Below, piece by piece: positions 47,386 through 55,279 of a DNA stretch of 64,000 nucleotides. How positions within the stretch are numbered: position 1 is the stretch's first letter; the number at the start of each line of letters is the position of its first letter. The stretch lies in assembly GCA_963697915.1 (NCBI GenBank), contig OY969103.1:1488001-1552000 (forward strand). The letters run 5' to 3'. The notes below the pieces were generated by a model, which was not told the origin of the DNA, ran no database searches, and saw nothing but the letters and a program-made list of their open reading frames with translations. The DNA is from VRUE01 sp963697915 (GTDB lineage Bacteria; Actinomycetota; Thermoleophilia; Solirubrobacterales; 70-9). The position numbers and the translations under genes were made by a program.

Positions 47386-48801
47386 ATGATGGACCAGCGA
47401 GCACGGGCGCTTTGTGCGTGCCTGCTGTCGCTTTTCCTGTTTTCGTCCGCGTCCGCCTCGGCTCAGCCGCGGGTCGGATATCTGGACTCGACGTTCGGCG
47501 AGGGCGGCCGTGCATTCACCGCGCTCGACATCACCTATAGGTTGGGACCTGTCGGACTCAGGGCCGCTCGGGACGGCTCGATGGTGCTGGCCGATGGGGC
47601 GATCCTCACTCGTTTTCTGCCCGACGGGTCACCTGATCTCGGATTCGCGGATGGGGGAAAACTCATTTTGAGACGCGATACCGCCGCCGAAGGCGTGGCC
47701 GAGCGGTTGTTCGCTCCGAGCAGCACCGTCGTGGACGGCCAGGGCCGTGTGCTGGTCTTCGGTCGACAGGGCGATGGGAGGGAGAGCTATGTCCCGGATA
47801 ATGGTTTTTTCAACACGATGGGCGCAAACTCGGCGATGGTTCTCCGCTTCACCGAGAGGGGCGAGCCGGACCTGAGCTTCGGCGAGGGAAGAGGTTTCAT
47901 CCGGGAGGACTTCGGCCTGAAGACGGAGTTCCCCACCAAGATCCCGCTGACGACCGTTCTGAGCGGGCGCGTTGATTCTCTGGATCGACCGGTGTTCGTC
48001 GTAGGCACTCCGGCTGTGACCAGCAGCTGCTACGGAAAGAGCTACGTGGGCGCCCGGCCTCGGGCAGTGGTCCGGCTGACGGAGGCGGGGCTGCCCGACC
48101 CCTCCTTCGGCGGCGGCGACGGGGTCAGCCCGCTCAGGAGTTCGCCCGGCTTTCGCGGCTTCGAGCTGGACGCCGCCGGGCGCCCCGTCGTCGGCGTCGG
48201 AGGGGTTGACGGCGTGTCCTCGCAATGCCCCTTCCACACCACCTTGATCCGCCTCCGCCAGGACGGTGAGCCTCTCGCCGCCTTCGGAGAGGACGGCATC
48301 CGCAAGATCGGGGGGCTGACCCTGGAGATCCTTCAGCCCTCCGGGGCGATGATTCTCAGCCAGAGCCAGGAGGAGGCGCTCATCCTGCGTCGACTCGAAC
48401 CCGATGGGGATCGGGACCCGCGTTTCGGCCGCAAGGGATCGGCCAAGGTGGCGCTGGCCCCCGGATCCCAGGTGAGGCCGGTCGCGGTCGACGCGAGCGG
48501 CCGCATCCTGATCGCCGGCTTCCGTCACCCGGAACCCCGTTCCAAGGGACGCCGTCCGGGGCCCGATTCCCTCGTCGTGATCCGCCTGCTTCGCAGCGGC
48601 AGGCTGGACCGCGGCTTCGGCGCCGACGGCCGCATCGTCACGCCGATGCCCCAACCGCTCCGACTGACCTCCGTGGGCGCTGCCCTCGATCCCTTTGGCC
48701 GACTCCTCCTCGCCGCCAGGGTGTTCGCACCGCAGCCCCCTGACGCCGAACCCAGTGCTCAGGCCGGATTCGTCCTCGCCCGGTACGTGTTGGGACCGTA
48801 G
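47386..48801 (+). CDS. Exported delta-60 repeat protein
   Basis: 471 residues from ATG 47386 (AGGG upstream). Signal peptide with ACLLSLFLFSSASASAQ. The rest is built of delta-60/NHL-like repeats of the form LDxxFGxxGR: LDSTFGEGGRAFT, PDLSFGEGRG, PDPSFGGGDGV, LDRGFGADGRIVT. Such repeats are predicted to form beta-propellers. No catalytic residues seen. Nineteen bases after the LamG gene, likely the same operon. Better GC3 than the glycosidase region. Confidence 0.85.
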   Translation: MMDQRARALCACLLSLFLFSSASASAQPRVGYLDSTFGEGGRAFTALDITYRLGPVGLRAARDGSMVLADGAILTRFLPDGSPDLGFADGGKLILRRDTAAEGVAERLFAPSSTVVDGQGRVLVFGRQGDGRESYVPDNGFFNTMGANSAMVLRFTERGEPDLSFGEGRGFIREDFGLKTEFPTKIPLTTVLSGRVDSLDRPVFVVGTPAVTSSCYGKSYVGARPRAVVRLTEAGLPDPSFGGGDGVSPLRSSPGFRGFELDAAGRPVVGVGGVDGVSSQCPFHTTLIRLRQDGEPLAAFGEDGIRKIGGLTLEILQPSGAMILSQSQEEALILRRLEPDGDRDPRFGRKGSAKVALAPGSQVRPVAVDASGRILIAGFRHPEPRSKGRRPGPDSLVVIRLLRSGRLDRGFGADGRIVTPMPQPLRLTSVGAALDPFGRLLLAARVFAPQPPDAEPSAQAGFVLARYVLGP

Positions 48802-48841
48802 GCTCCGCCGAGTGATCCGCGGGACTTCTGGGAGGGTTGTA

Positions 48842-50104
48842 GTGACTATGTGGACGCGTCTGTCACTTATCGCCGTCTTGACCGGGACGTTGTGTGCCTC
48901 AGCTACCGGGGCTGTGGCCGACTCCCCCGTCGGCGTCGTGCAGGTGGAGGCGCCGTCCGCCGTCGAAGGACACACGGTCGCATATCGACTCACGCAACTG
49001 CTGCTGATCCGGCCCCCTCACTCCCGGAACCCCGGCGTCACTCGGATCAACTTGGACGGTTCGGTCGATCATTCCTTTGGCGATGCAGGCACGGTTGAGA
49101 TCGCCGCCGAAGATGCGGTCGTCACCCAGGACGGGAAAATCCTTCTCAGCACCTCCAGTCACGCCGGTGGTGGTGACGCCCGGGTCACCCGCCTGCTCCC
49201 CGACGGACAACCTGATCCTTCTTTCGGCGTCGCCGGCAGCGCAGATGTCGACTTCGGCGGTCGCTACGACAACGGACAGACGGTGGCGCTTGCCGCGAAC
49301 GGCAAGATCCTGCTCGCCGGCCACCGCCAGATCTATGCGGCCGTGGGCCGTGGCGAAATCTATTCGTCTCCCGCGGTCGCCCGCCTGAGGTCGGACGGAT
49401 CACTTGATCGCTCATTTGGTCAGAAGGGCGTGAGGATTTTCGGCGAAAGCGGAGAAGTTGCTGCCTTGGACGTCGCCCCGACCCCGGACGGTGGGGTCGT
49501 GGTCGAGGTCGGCAACGAAATCCAAGTCGCCCTATTGAAGCTGACCCGTAATGGTTCGATAGACGTTGACTTCGGGAAGCGCGGCGGGCTTGAAATACGG
49601 CAGGGCAAGCGCGAGAAGTACGGCTACCACGAGGAACTGTTCGTAGCGCCGCAGATTGCCGTGCTGCCGTCCGGCAAGCTGTTGCTGGCGGCTACGGGAT
49701 ACCCAAACCGCGGTCCCGAAGATTGGTGGAGGGTGGTCGCGGTCCGACTGCATCCCGACGGTCGCATCGATCGCTCCTACGGCCACGACGGCTGGGCGGC
49801 GACCAGCAAAGGTCGCCGCCACGCCTTTGCCGAGGGGCTGGCGCTGCTCCCAGGCGGCGTCCTGGTCGTTGCCACCACCTTCGACACCCCGCCGTACGAC
49901 AGCCGCCAGTTCGGCGCGGTCGCCTTCGGACCGGACGGCCGCCTCGAGCGGCGCTTTGGAAAGCGAGGTCGTTGCGGCGCCGCGGCCGACGGCGAGCGGG
50001 AAGTTCTCGGCGTCGCGACGGTCGGTCGCCGCGCCACGGTGGTCGGATATGGAGAAGGCCACCAGTGGCTGCTCAACTGCCCGCTCCGTGCCGCCGGCAG
50101 ATGA
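48842..50104 (+). CDS. Exported delta-60 repeat protein, second copy
   Basis: 420 residues from GTG 48842, preceded by GGGAGGG at a good distance; an ATG six bases later is an alternative. Signal peptide LSLIAVLTGTLCASATGAVA. Repeats: VDHSFGDAGTVEI, PDPSFGVAGSADV, LDRSFGQKGVRIF, IDVDFGKRGGLEI, IDRSYGHDGWAAT, LERRFGKRGRC. Paralogous in plan to the preceding gene but clearly diverged. Overlaps the next gene's start. Confidence 0.83.
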   Translation: MTMWTRLSLIAVLTGTLCASATGAVADSPVGVVQVEAPSAVEGHTVAYRLTQLLLIRPPHSRNPGVTRINLDGSVDHSFGDAGTVEIAAEDAVVTQDGKILLSTSSHAGGGDARVTRLLPDGQPDPSFGVAGSADVDFGGRYDNGQTVALAANGKILLAGHRQIYAAVGRGEIYSSPAVARLRSDGSLDRSFGQKGVRIFGESGEVAALDVAPTPDGGVVVEVGNEIQVALLKLTRNGSIDVDFGKRGGLEIRQGKREKYGYHEELFVAPQIAVLPSGKLLLAATGYPNRGPEDWWRVVAVRLHPDGRIDRSYGHDGWAATSKGRRHAFAEGLALLPGGVLVVATTFDTPPYDSRQFGAVAFGPDGRLERRFGKRGRCGAAADGEREVLGVATVGRRATVVGYGEGHQWLLNCPLRAAGR

Positions 50105-51030
50105 AGGCGGTAGGCATGGCTGTTCTGCTCTTGGTGGTGTTGTTTGCGATCGCGGGTGACGCGATCAGGGGAGGGTCCACCAGCTCCAGCGATGGCCGCC
50201 ACGACGTCGTTTCGAAGCAGTCGGCGAGGAACCGGGAGGTAGCCCGGCGGGATGCCGAGCGCCGGCTGAGCTTGATCTCGTTACCGCCGGGCACGGTCCC
50301 GAGCCGAACGCGCCCCCCTGGTATCGGCGGCCGGCTGACCGAACCCGGGGCCATTCCGGGAGGGACTCGCCGCGTCTCGGCGCATCGATTCTGGACGGTT
50401 CCCGGAGAGCCCCGTCGAGTCTTTTCCTGGCTCAGGCGTCACCCGCCTCGCGGCTCATCTGCCTGGCAAAACTACGCGGGCAACATCTACTGGGAGCATG
50501 GTCCGCCCGGAACTCTTGGCGCGACCGGAATCGTTGCCGCCACCCAACGTTTCGGCGGTGGCACCGCAGTTCGGATAGATGTATTCGACGGCTGGGAACT
50601 GCCGAGAGACCCGACAAAGCGGATTCCGAGGGGCGCCCGGTATCTCAGCCTTGAAGTGAGGCCGGGTAGGGCGGGGTTCTATGTGGAAGGTGAAAAGGTG
50701 CCCCCGATTCGTCGGGTCTCGACGGGCCGGGCTACCCTCGTCTCCGCGCTCGTGCGCCTAGTCAACCGCCGGCCCGCCTTCCAGCTGTTCGACCAAGCCG
50801 GCTGCGGCCCTGTGGGCCTGTCCTGGGAGTTTCGACTGATCGTCTTCAGGTTCAAGGATCGCCACGGCAAGCTGCTCGCCGAGGTCTCCCAGGAACTCCC
50901 GATCCGCATCTGCGATCCATTGGTGCTTCGGATCGAGGGCGACAAACCATACGCGCTTGAACGTGGATGGAACGTGGTCCACCGAGCGCGTGATCTGATC
51001 CGTAGGGCTCGACCCCTGTCCGGAAACTAA
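50101..51030 (+). CDS. Exported or anchored protein of unknown function
   Basis: 309 residues. Begins MKAVGMAVLLLVVLFAIAGDA, a signal peptide or single anchor, followed by an Arg/Gly-rich stretch and a mixed domain with HRFWTVPGEPRRVFSWLRRH and LSWEFRLIVFRFKDRHGKLLAEVSQELPIRICDP. I recognise no family. ATGA overlap with the delta-60 gene upstream shows co-translation. Its stop codon lies within the duplicated ybhN 3' stub. Confidence 0.72.
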   Translation: MKAVGMAVLLLVVLFAIAGDAIRGGSTSSSDGRHDVVSKQSARNREVARRDAERRLSLISLPPGTVPSRTRPPGIGGRLTEPGAIPGGTRRVSAHRFWTVPGEPRRVFSWLRRHPPRGSSAWQNYAGNIYWEHGPPGTLGATGIVAATQRFGGGTAVRIDVFDGWELPRDPTKRIPRGARYLSLEVRPGRAGFYVEGEKVPPIRRVSTGRATLVSALVRLVNRRPAFQLFDQAGCGPVGLSWEFRLIVFRFKDRHGKLLAEVSQELPIRICDPLVLRIEGDKPYALERGWNVVHRARDLIRRARPLSGN

Positions 51031-51118
51031 GCCCGCGCCGCTTCCTCGCCGGCCTGGTCCTCCTCGGCCTGCTTGATCAGGCCGCGCCAGTCGGTGACCA
51101 GCAGGTCGGCGGCACACC
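51026..51118 (-). pseudogene. 3' stub of a ybhN-like flippase gene
   Basis: On the minus strand reads TDWRGLIKQAEEDQAGEEAARA then a stop, against TDWRGLIRQAEEDQAGEEAARA at the end of the intact gene (51899-52879). Nucleotides 51026-51096 match 51898-51968 with about four mismatches, and similarity continues to 51118 across a 9-base gap. Nothing of the gene remains upstream, so it is a remnant. Copy B of the repeated element begins right at its broken end. Confidence 0.8.
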
Positions 51119-51119
51119 C

Positions 51120-51219
51120 GATTGAACACTTACGTACCGAACTATCAGTGCCCTGCTCTAGCCGGCTGTTTAGACACAGCATCCTTCAGCCGTCACTCAT
51201 TCAAGGTAATGGCAACGTA
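51120..51219 (+). repeat. Copy B of an undescribed ~95-bp element
   Basis: Second copy of the element at 42961-43060, ungapped at offset 8159. It starts at the broken end of the ybhN stub and leads into the ATG of the orphan ORF at 51209. The sequence between anchor blocks is diverged, so the copies are old or under selection only at the blocks. Confidence 0.6.
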
Positions 51220-51799
51220 TCCCCCCGTCACTCGCGGGCAGGATGCGCATACCGAAGCGCAGAACGAGTGTCTACACGATGTCGGGGTGATCTATACGGA
51301 GCTTTTTGCGGAGCTCACCAAGTATCAGGAAGACGGAACTCTGCGGTTCCGCGGATCGACCCAGTCCGGTCGCCGGAGCGGTGCAGGCCTGACGGGGGTG
51401 AACCGCTATTCCGACTGTGCTGGGCACGACGAGTTCAACCGGAGGGCCGTAGCTTGGGCGTATACGGTTGTCATCGAGCGTGGCTTGAGAGTCGGCTTCA
51501 TCGGCAGAAACGAAAAATTTCGCTCGATCCCTAGAACTGGCCTATCGATGGACACCCCTCCCAGCCGCAGACGACGAATCTCGAGGTGGCTCGACGCAAG
51601 GGAACGCGCCATCAGGCGCCCTCTTCGCCATCGCCGGGGAGCGTCGCCGGATGATACGAATGAGGACGGCGACGGCTGGACCTACTACGGAGGATCGGTG
51701 GAGGGCCCACCCAGCATTCCGTGGTGGCACTGCCGCGAGTGGGCGAGCTATTGGCGGATTCGACTACGCCGGGCGATCAGGAGGCGGAGGTCGGGATAA
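51209..51799 (+). CDS. Orphan hypothetical protein
   Basis: 196 residues from ATG 51209. Helical first half (LHDVGVIYTELFAELTKYQED), a middle with FNRRAVAWAYTVVIERGLRVGFIGRNEKF, and a very Arg-rich second half ending RRAIRRRRSG. No family recognised. Codon use is less GC-biased than the core genes, as elsewhere in the island, and reading is uninterrupted. It could be a genuine accessory gene or chance ORF. Confidence 0.42.
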   Translation: MATYPPVTRGQDAHTEAQNECLHDVGVIYTELFAELTKYQEDGTLRFRGSTQSGRRSGAGLTGVNRYSDCAGHDEFNRRAVAWAYTVVIERGLRVGFIGRNEKFRSIPRTGLSMDTPPSRRRRISRWLDARERAIRRPLRHRRGASPDDTNEDGDGWTYYGGSVEGPPSIPWWHCREWASYWRIRLRRAIRRRRSG

Positions 51800-51897
51800 G
51801 GCCGTGCAGGCCGGCAACTGAAAGGGTCGCCCGGCAGCCGTTCACGGCGCAATCGCTGGCTCGGTCGTTCAATCGCCTGGAATCGATTGCGCAGCTG

Positions 51898-51968
51898 ACT
51901 AAGCCCGCGCCGCTTCCTCGCCCGCCTGGTCCTCCTCGGCCTGACGGATCAGGCCGCGCCAGTCGGTG
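51898..51968. repeat. Right copy of 71-bp direct repeat (3' end of ybhN-like gene)
   Basis: Direct repeat of 51026-51096, 872 bases apart, about 94 percent identical. This copy belongs to the intact flippase-like gene. Confidence 0.85.
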
Positions 51969-52879
51969 GTTTTGAAGACGAGCAGCATCGCGGCGAAGCC
52001 GAGCACCACCGACCAGGCCGCCATCGCGATCTGCGTCCCGACCGAGAAGGAGAGAACCGCGGTGCGCGAGGGCCCGTGCAGGGTGGCGACCAGCAGCGCC
52101 TGCTGGGCGCCGGCGCCACCGGGGGTGAAAGGGATGACGTTGGCGATCGCCTGCACGCTCATCACCAGCATCACGTTGCCGACCGAGCCGCCGATCCCGA
52201 AGGCCTCGAGGAAGAGCCAGAAGGCGGCGAAGCGGAAGAGCCAGCCGACTCCCTGCCAGGCGGCGACCTCGCGCAGGTAGCGGCGTGGCGTGGTGAGGAT
52301 CGCGACGCCCTGTTTGACCCGGTCCCAGAAGGCGCGCACGCGGTGGGCCAGCAGGTAGATGCCGACCGCGATCGCGATCAGCAGCGCCCCGGTGACGATC
52401 AGGAAGACCTGCGGGTTCTCGGCCCAGAACTCGATCTCGAAGGCGGGCAGGTTGGGCAGCTGGGGCGGCTCGGGCAAGAGGCCTTGGGTGATCGCGTAGG
52501 CGAGCACGAGCAGCCCGACCGAGGTGTCGAAGACGGTCTGGACGAGGAAGGACGAGGTAACCGCTGGGTAGGAGGAGTGGGGGATCTGGCGTTTGACGAG
52601 GAAGACTTTGGTGACGTCGCCGGCGCGGGCCGGGACGATCGCGTTGATCCCGGCCCCGGCCAGGTAGGCGGCGACCAGCGGCAGGAAGGAGATGCGGGCC
52701 TCCGGGTAGGCGGCGCGCAGCACGTTGCGCCAGGCCCAGGCGCGGGAGATCTGCATCGCGGCGAGGCAGCAGAGCGCCAGCGCGAACGGCGTCCACTCGA
52801 TCGCCGAGAGGTTGCCGAAGAACCTCGCGGCGGCCCGGCCGAAGGCTTCGAAGCTGGATGCGAGGTCGGCGTAGGGCAT
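51899..52879 (-). CDS. YbhN/LPG-synthase-TM family membrane flippase-like protein
   Basis: 326 residues from ATG 52879. Eight or so hydrophobic segments in the lysylphosphatidylglycerol-synthase transmembrane family layout, with conserved AGINAIVPARAGDVTKVFLVKR near residue 75-95 and NVIPFTPGGAGAQQALLV near 250. Proteins of this fold move lipid or isoprenoid-linked sugars across the membrane. Divergent by 21 bases from a sulfotransferase gene. Its 3' end is duplicated at 51026. Confidence 0.87.
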   Translation of the reverse strand: MPYADLASSFEAFGRAAARFFGNLSAIEWTPFALALCCLAAMQISRAWAWRNVLRAAYPEARISFLPLVAAYLAGAGINAIVPARAGDVTKVFLVKRQIPHSSYPAVTSSFLVQTVFDTSVGLLVLAYAITQGLLPEPPQLPNLPAFEIEFWAENPQVFLIVTGALLIAIAVGIYLLAHRVRAFWDRVKQGVAILTTPRRYLREVAAWQGVGWLFRFAAFWLFLEAFGIGGSVGNVMLVMSVQAIANVIPFTPGGAGAQQALLVATLHGPSRTAVLSFSVGTQIAMAAWSVVLGFAAMLLVFKTTDWRGLIRQAEEDQAGEEAARA

Positions 52880-52900
52880 CGCAGCTACACTAGCCCGCTC

Positions 52901-53890
52901 GTGTCGGACCCCGAGACGACTCAGACGCTGCCGGCTGCCCCCCGCGATCCCGCCGACGAGGCGATGTGCGCGCGTGCCCGCGAGCGCTACACCGGCGATC
53001 GCAACCACCGCCTACGGCGGCGGCGCAAGCGGCATGCCGAGCTGCCCAACCTGATCATCATCGGCGGCCTCAAGTGCGGCACGACCAGCATCCATCACTA
53101 CCTCGGCCTGCACCCCGAGATCCACATGTCGAAGCCGAAGGAGCTCAACTTCTTCGTCGAGGAGCTCAACTGGGACCTCGGCCTCGACTGGTACGCGAGC
53201 CGCTTCGACAGCCGCTGCCAGGTGCGCGGCGAGTCTTCCCCGCACTACACCAACCTGCCCCGCTTCCGGGGGGTGCCGGAGCGGATCAAGCAGAACTGCC
53301 CCGACGCCCGGCTGCTCTACATGGTGCGCGACCCGATCAAGCGCATCCTCTCGCACTGGGTCCACTCGACCGGCGCCGGCTACGAGACGCGCGAGCTGGT
53401 CCCGACCCTCTCGGCGCCCGACTCCTCCTACGTCCACCGCTCGATGTACTGGATGCAGCTGCGGCCCTACCTGGAGCTGTTCGACCGCGGCCAGATCGAG
53501 GTCATCACCCAGGAGGAGCTGCAGAGCGAACGCGAGGAGACGATGCGCAAGGCCTTCCGCTTCGCCGGCGTCGACGAGAGCTTCACCTCGGAGCAGTTCG
53601 ACCGCGAGTGGGAGAAGTCGAGCGCCAAGCAGGGCGACAAATACCAGTTCATGGAGAAGGCGATCAAACTGCCGGGCCTGCGCTCCTTCGACCGCAACTT
53701 CGACCGTCTGCCGGAGTCGCTGCGCTGGATCGTCGAGAAGGTCGTCCACGACCCGGAGAAGCCGCCGGCACCGAAGCCAGAGCTGCCCGACGACCTCTTC
53801 GAGACCCTGCGCGGCCGCTTCGGCGCCGACGTCGCCGGCCTGCAGGAGTTCGCCGGCCGCAAGTTCGCCGGCTGGCACGACTACTCCTAG
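52901..53890 (+). CDS. PAPS-dependent sulfotransferase
   Basis: 329 residues. 5'-phosphosulfate loop GGLKCGTTSIHHYL (55-68) and 3'-phosphate motif YMVRDPIKRILSHW mark the Sulfotransfer_1 fold, closest in style to heparan N-sulfotransferase-like bacterial enzymes. Transfers sulfate from PAPS to a glycan or small molecule. GTG 52901 selected after the divergent gap. An adjacent flippase-like gene makes an envelope-lipid or glycan substrate attractive, as inference only. Confidence 0.92.
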   Translation: MSDPETTQTLPAAPRDPADEAMCARARERYTGDRNHRLRRRRKRHAELPNLIIIGGLKCGTTSIHHYLGLHPEIHMSKPKELNFFVEELNWDLGLDWYASRFDSRCQVRGESSPHYTNLPRFRGVPERIKQNCPDARLLYMVRDPIKRILSHWVHSTGAGYETRELVPTLSAPDSSYVHRSMYWMQLRPYLELFDRGQIEVITQEELQSEREETMRKAFRFAGVDESFTSEQFDREWEKSSAKQGDKYQFMEKAIKLPGLRSFDRNFDRLPESLRWIVEKVVHDPEKPPAPKPELPDDLFETLRGRFGADVAGLQEFAGRKFAGWHDYS

Positions 53891-53912
53891 ACCCGCGTAG
53901 GCTGGGGGGCGG

Positions 53913-54494
53913 ATGCGCCGCCTGATCCCGGATCCCGGGCCGACCACGGTCGAGGAGCAGCTCGACTCCTACCGGCCCTGGGAGGAGGCGGTGCCGGAGG
54001 AGCGGCCCTTCGTGGCGATGAACTTCGCCGCCACGGTCGACGGGCGGGCGACGATCGGCGGCGTCTCGGGGCCGATCGGCTCGCGGACCGACACGGCGAT
54101 GCTGGTCGGGCTGCGCTCCCGCTTCGACGCGGTGATGATCGGCGCCGGCACGATGCGGGCCGAGCGCTACCGCGACATCGGCCGCCGCCTGGTCGTCGTC
54201 GAGAGCGGGCCGGGGGGGCGGGTCGACCTGCCGGCGCTGCTGGCCTCGCTGCGCGAGGAAGGCGTCAGGGCGCTGCTCTGCGAGGGCGGGCCGACGTTGC
54301 ACGGGGCGCTGCAGCGGCTCGGCCTGGCCGACGAGCTCTTCCTGACGATCGCCCCGAAGCTGGCCGGCGACGGCGCGCCGCACATCCTCGAGGGCGCGCT
54401 TCCCGGGGTCGCCGAGGTTTCGCTAGCTTGGTTGCTGGAGGAGGACGGTGAGCTGTTCGCCCGCTACCGACACGCATCCAAGGGGGAACCATGA
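53913..54494 (+). CDS. RibD C-terminal (pyrimidine reductase/DHFR-like) family protein, shortened
   Basis: 193 residues. Opens as a RibD-C reductase (FVAMNFAATVDGRATIGG, MLVGLRSRFDAVMIGAGTMRAERY) and closes with LLCEGGPTLHGALQRLGLADELFLTIAPKLAG. Between AERYRDIG and RRLVVVESG roughly 40-50 residues usual in the family seem absent, so an internal in-frame deletion is possible. If active it would reduce a flavin or folate precursor with NADPH. Overlaps the methyltransferase start by 4 bases. Confidence 0.82.
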   Translation: MRRLIPDPGPTTVEEQLDSYRPWEEAVPEERPFVAMNFAATVDGRATIGGVSGPIGSRTDTAMLVGLRSRFDAVMIGAGTMRAERYRDIGRRLVVVESGPGGRVDLPALLASLREEGVRALLCEGGPTLHGALQRLGLADELFLTIAPKLAGDGAPHILEGALPGVAEVSLAWLLEEDGELFARYRHASKGEP

Positions 54495-55270
54495 CGATCG
54501 ACAACGCTCTCTACGACCGGCTCGCCGGCACCTGGTGGGAGGAGGACGAGCTGCTGGCGACCCTGCGGACCGGGCTCAACCCGGCCCGCTTCGGCTACAT
54601 GCGCCGGGTGCTGGAAAGCGAGCGCGGCGCCGCGGACGGCGCCCCCTGCCTCGACGTCGGCTGCGGTGGCGGCTTGCTCGCCGAGGAGCTCTCGCGGCTT
54701 GGCTATCGGGTGACCGGCGTCGACCCGTCGGCGCCCTCGCTGGAGACCGCCCGCGCCCACGCCGGACAGGAAGGGCTCGAGATCGAGTACGCGGTGGCGA
54801 CCGGTGAGGAGCTCCCCTTCGGCGACGAGAGCTTCGACGTCGTCTACTGCTGCGACGTGCTCGAGCACGTCGAGTCGCTCGAGCGCACGATCGCCGAGTC
54901 CGCCCGGGTGCTCAGGCCCGGTGGGATGTACCTCTACGACACGATCAACCGCACCCGCCGCAGCCGCCTGCTGATGATCAAGCTGATGCAGGAGTGGGAG
55001 GCGACCCGCTGCATGGAGCCCAACCTGCACGACTGGGACATGTTCATCAAGCCCGCCGAGCTGGACCAGGTGATGCGTGAGAAGGGCCTCGAGCCACGCG
55101 AGACCGTCGGCCTGGCGCCGGCCAACCCGCTCTCGGTCCTGCTCAACCTGCGCCGTCGCCGGCAGGGCAAGATCACCTTCACCGAGTTCGGGCAGCGGAT
55201 GGGGATGCGGGAGAGTCGCGACACCTCCAGCCTCTACGCCGGCTACGCCATGAAGCCGCCACGTCGATAG
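54491..55270 (+). CDS. UbiG-like class I SAM methyltransferase
   Basis: 259 residues. SAM motif I LDVGCGGGLLAEELSRLG (about 54-71), acidic motif TGVDPS, motif II VVYCCDVLEHVES. N-terminal WWEEDELLATLRTGLNPARFGY resembles UbiG-type O-methyltransferases. Because ubiquinone is not expected here, the substrate is probably another quinone or phenol. ATG 54491 overlaps the RibD-like gene; acyl-CoA dehydrogenase follows 9 bases later. Confidence 0.88.
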   Translation: MTIDNALYDRLAGTWWEEDELLATLRTGLNPARFGYMRRVLESERGAADGAPCLDVGCGGGLLAEELSRLGYRVTGVDPSAPSLETARAHAGQEGLEIEYAVATGEELPFGDESFDVVYCCDVLEHVESLERTIAESARVLRPGGMYLYDTINRTRRSRLLMIKLMQEWEATRCMEPNLHDWDMFIKPAELDQVMREKGLEPRETVGLAPANPLSVLLNLRRRRQGKITFTEFGQRMGMRESRDTSSLYAGYAMKPPRR

Positions 55271-55279
55271 GTTTCCGGC

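Noticed and set aside
51120..51897. Complete insertion sequence between the ybhN copies
   Set aside because: CGATTGAAC occurs near the left end and, inverted, near the right end, but there is no transposase gene and no target duplication I can define.
52076..52900. N-terminal extension of the sulfotransferase to an upstream start
   Set aside because: It would be antisense to the flippase-like gene; GTG 52901 fits the divergent gap.
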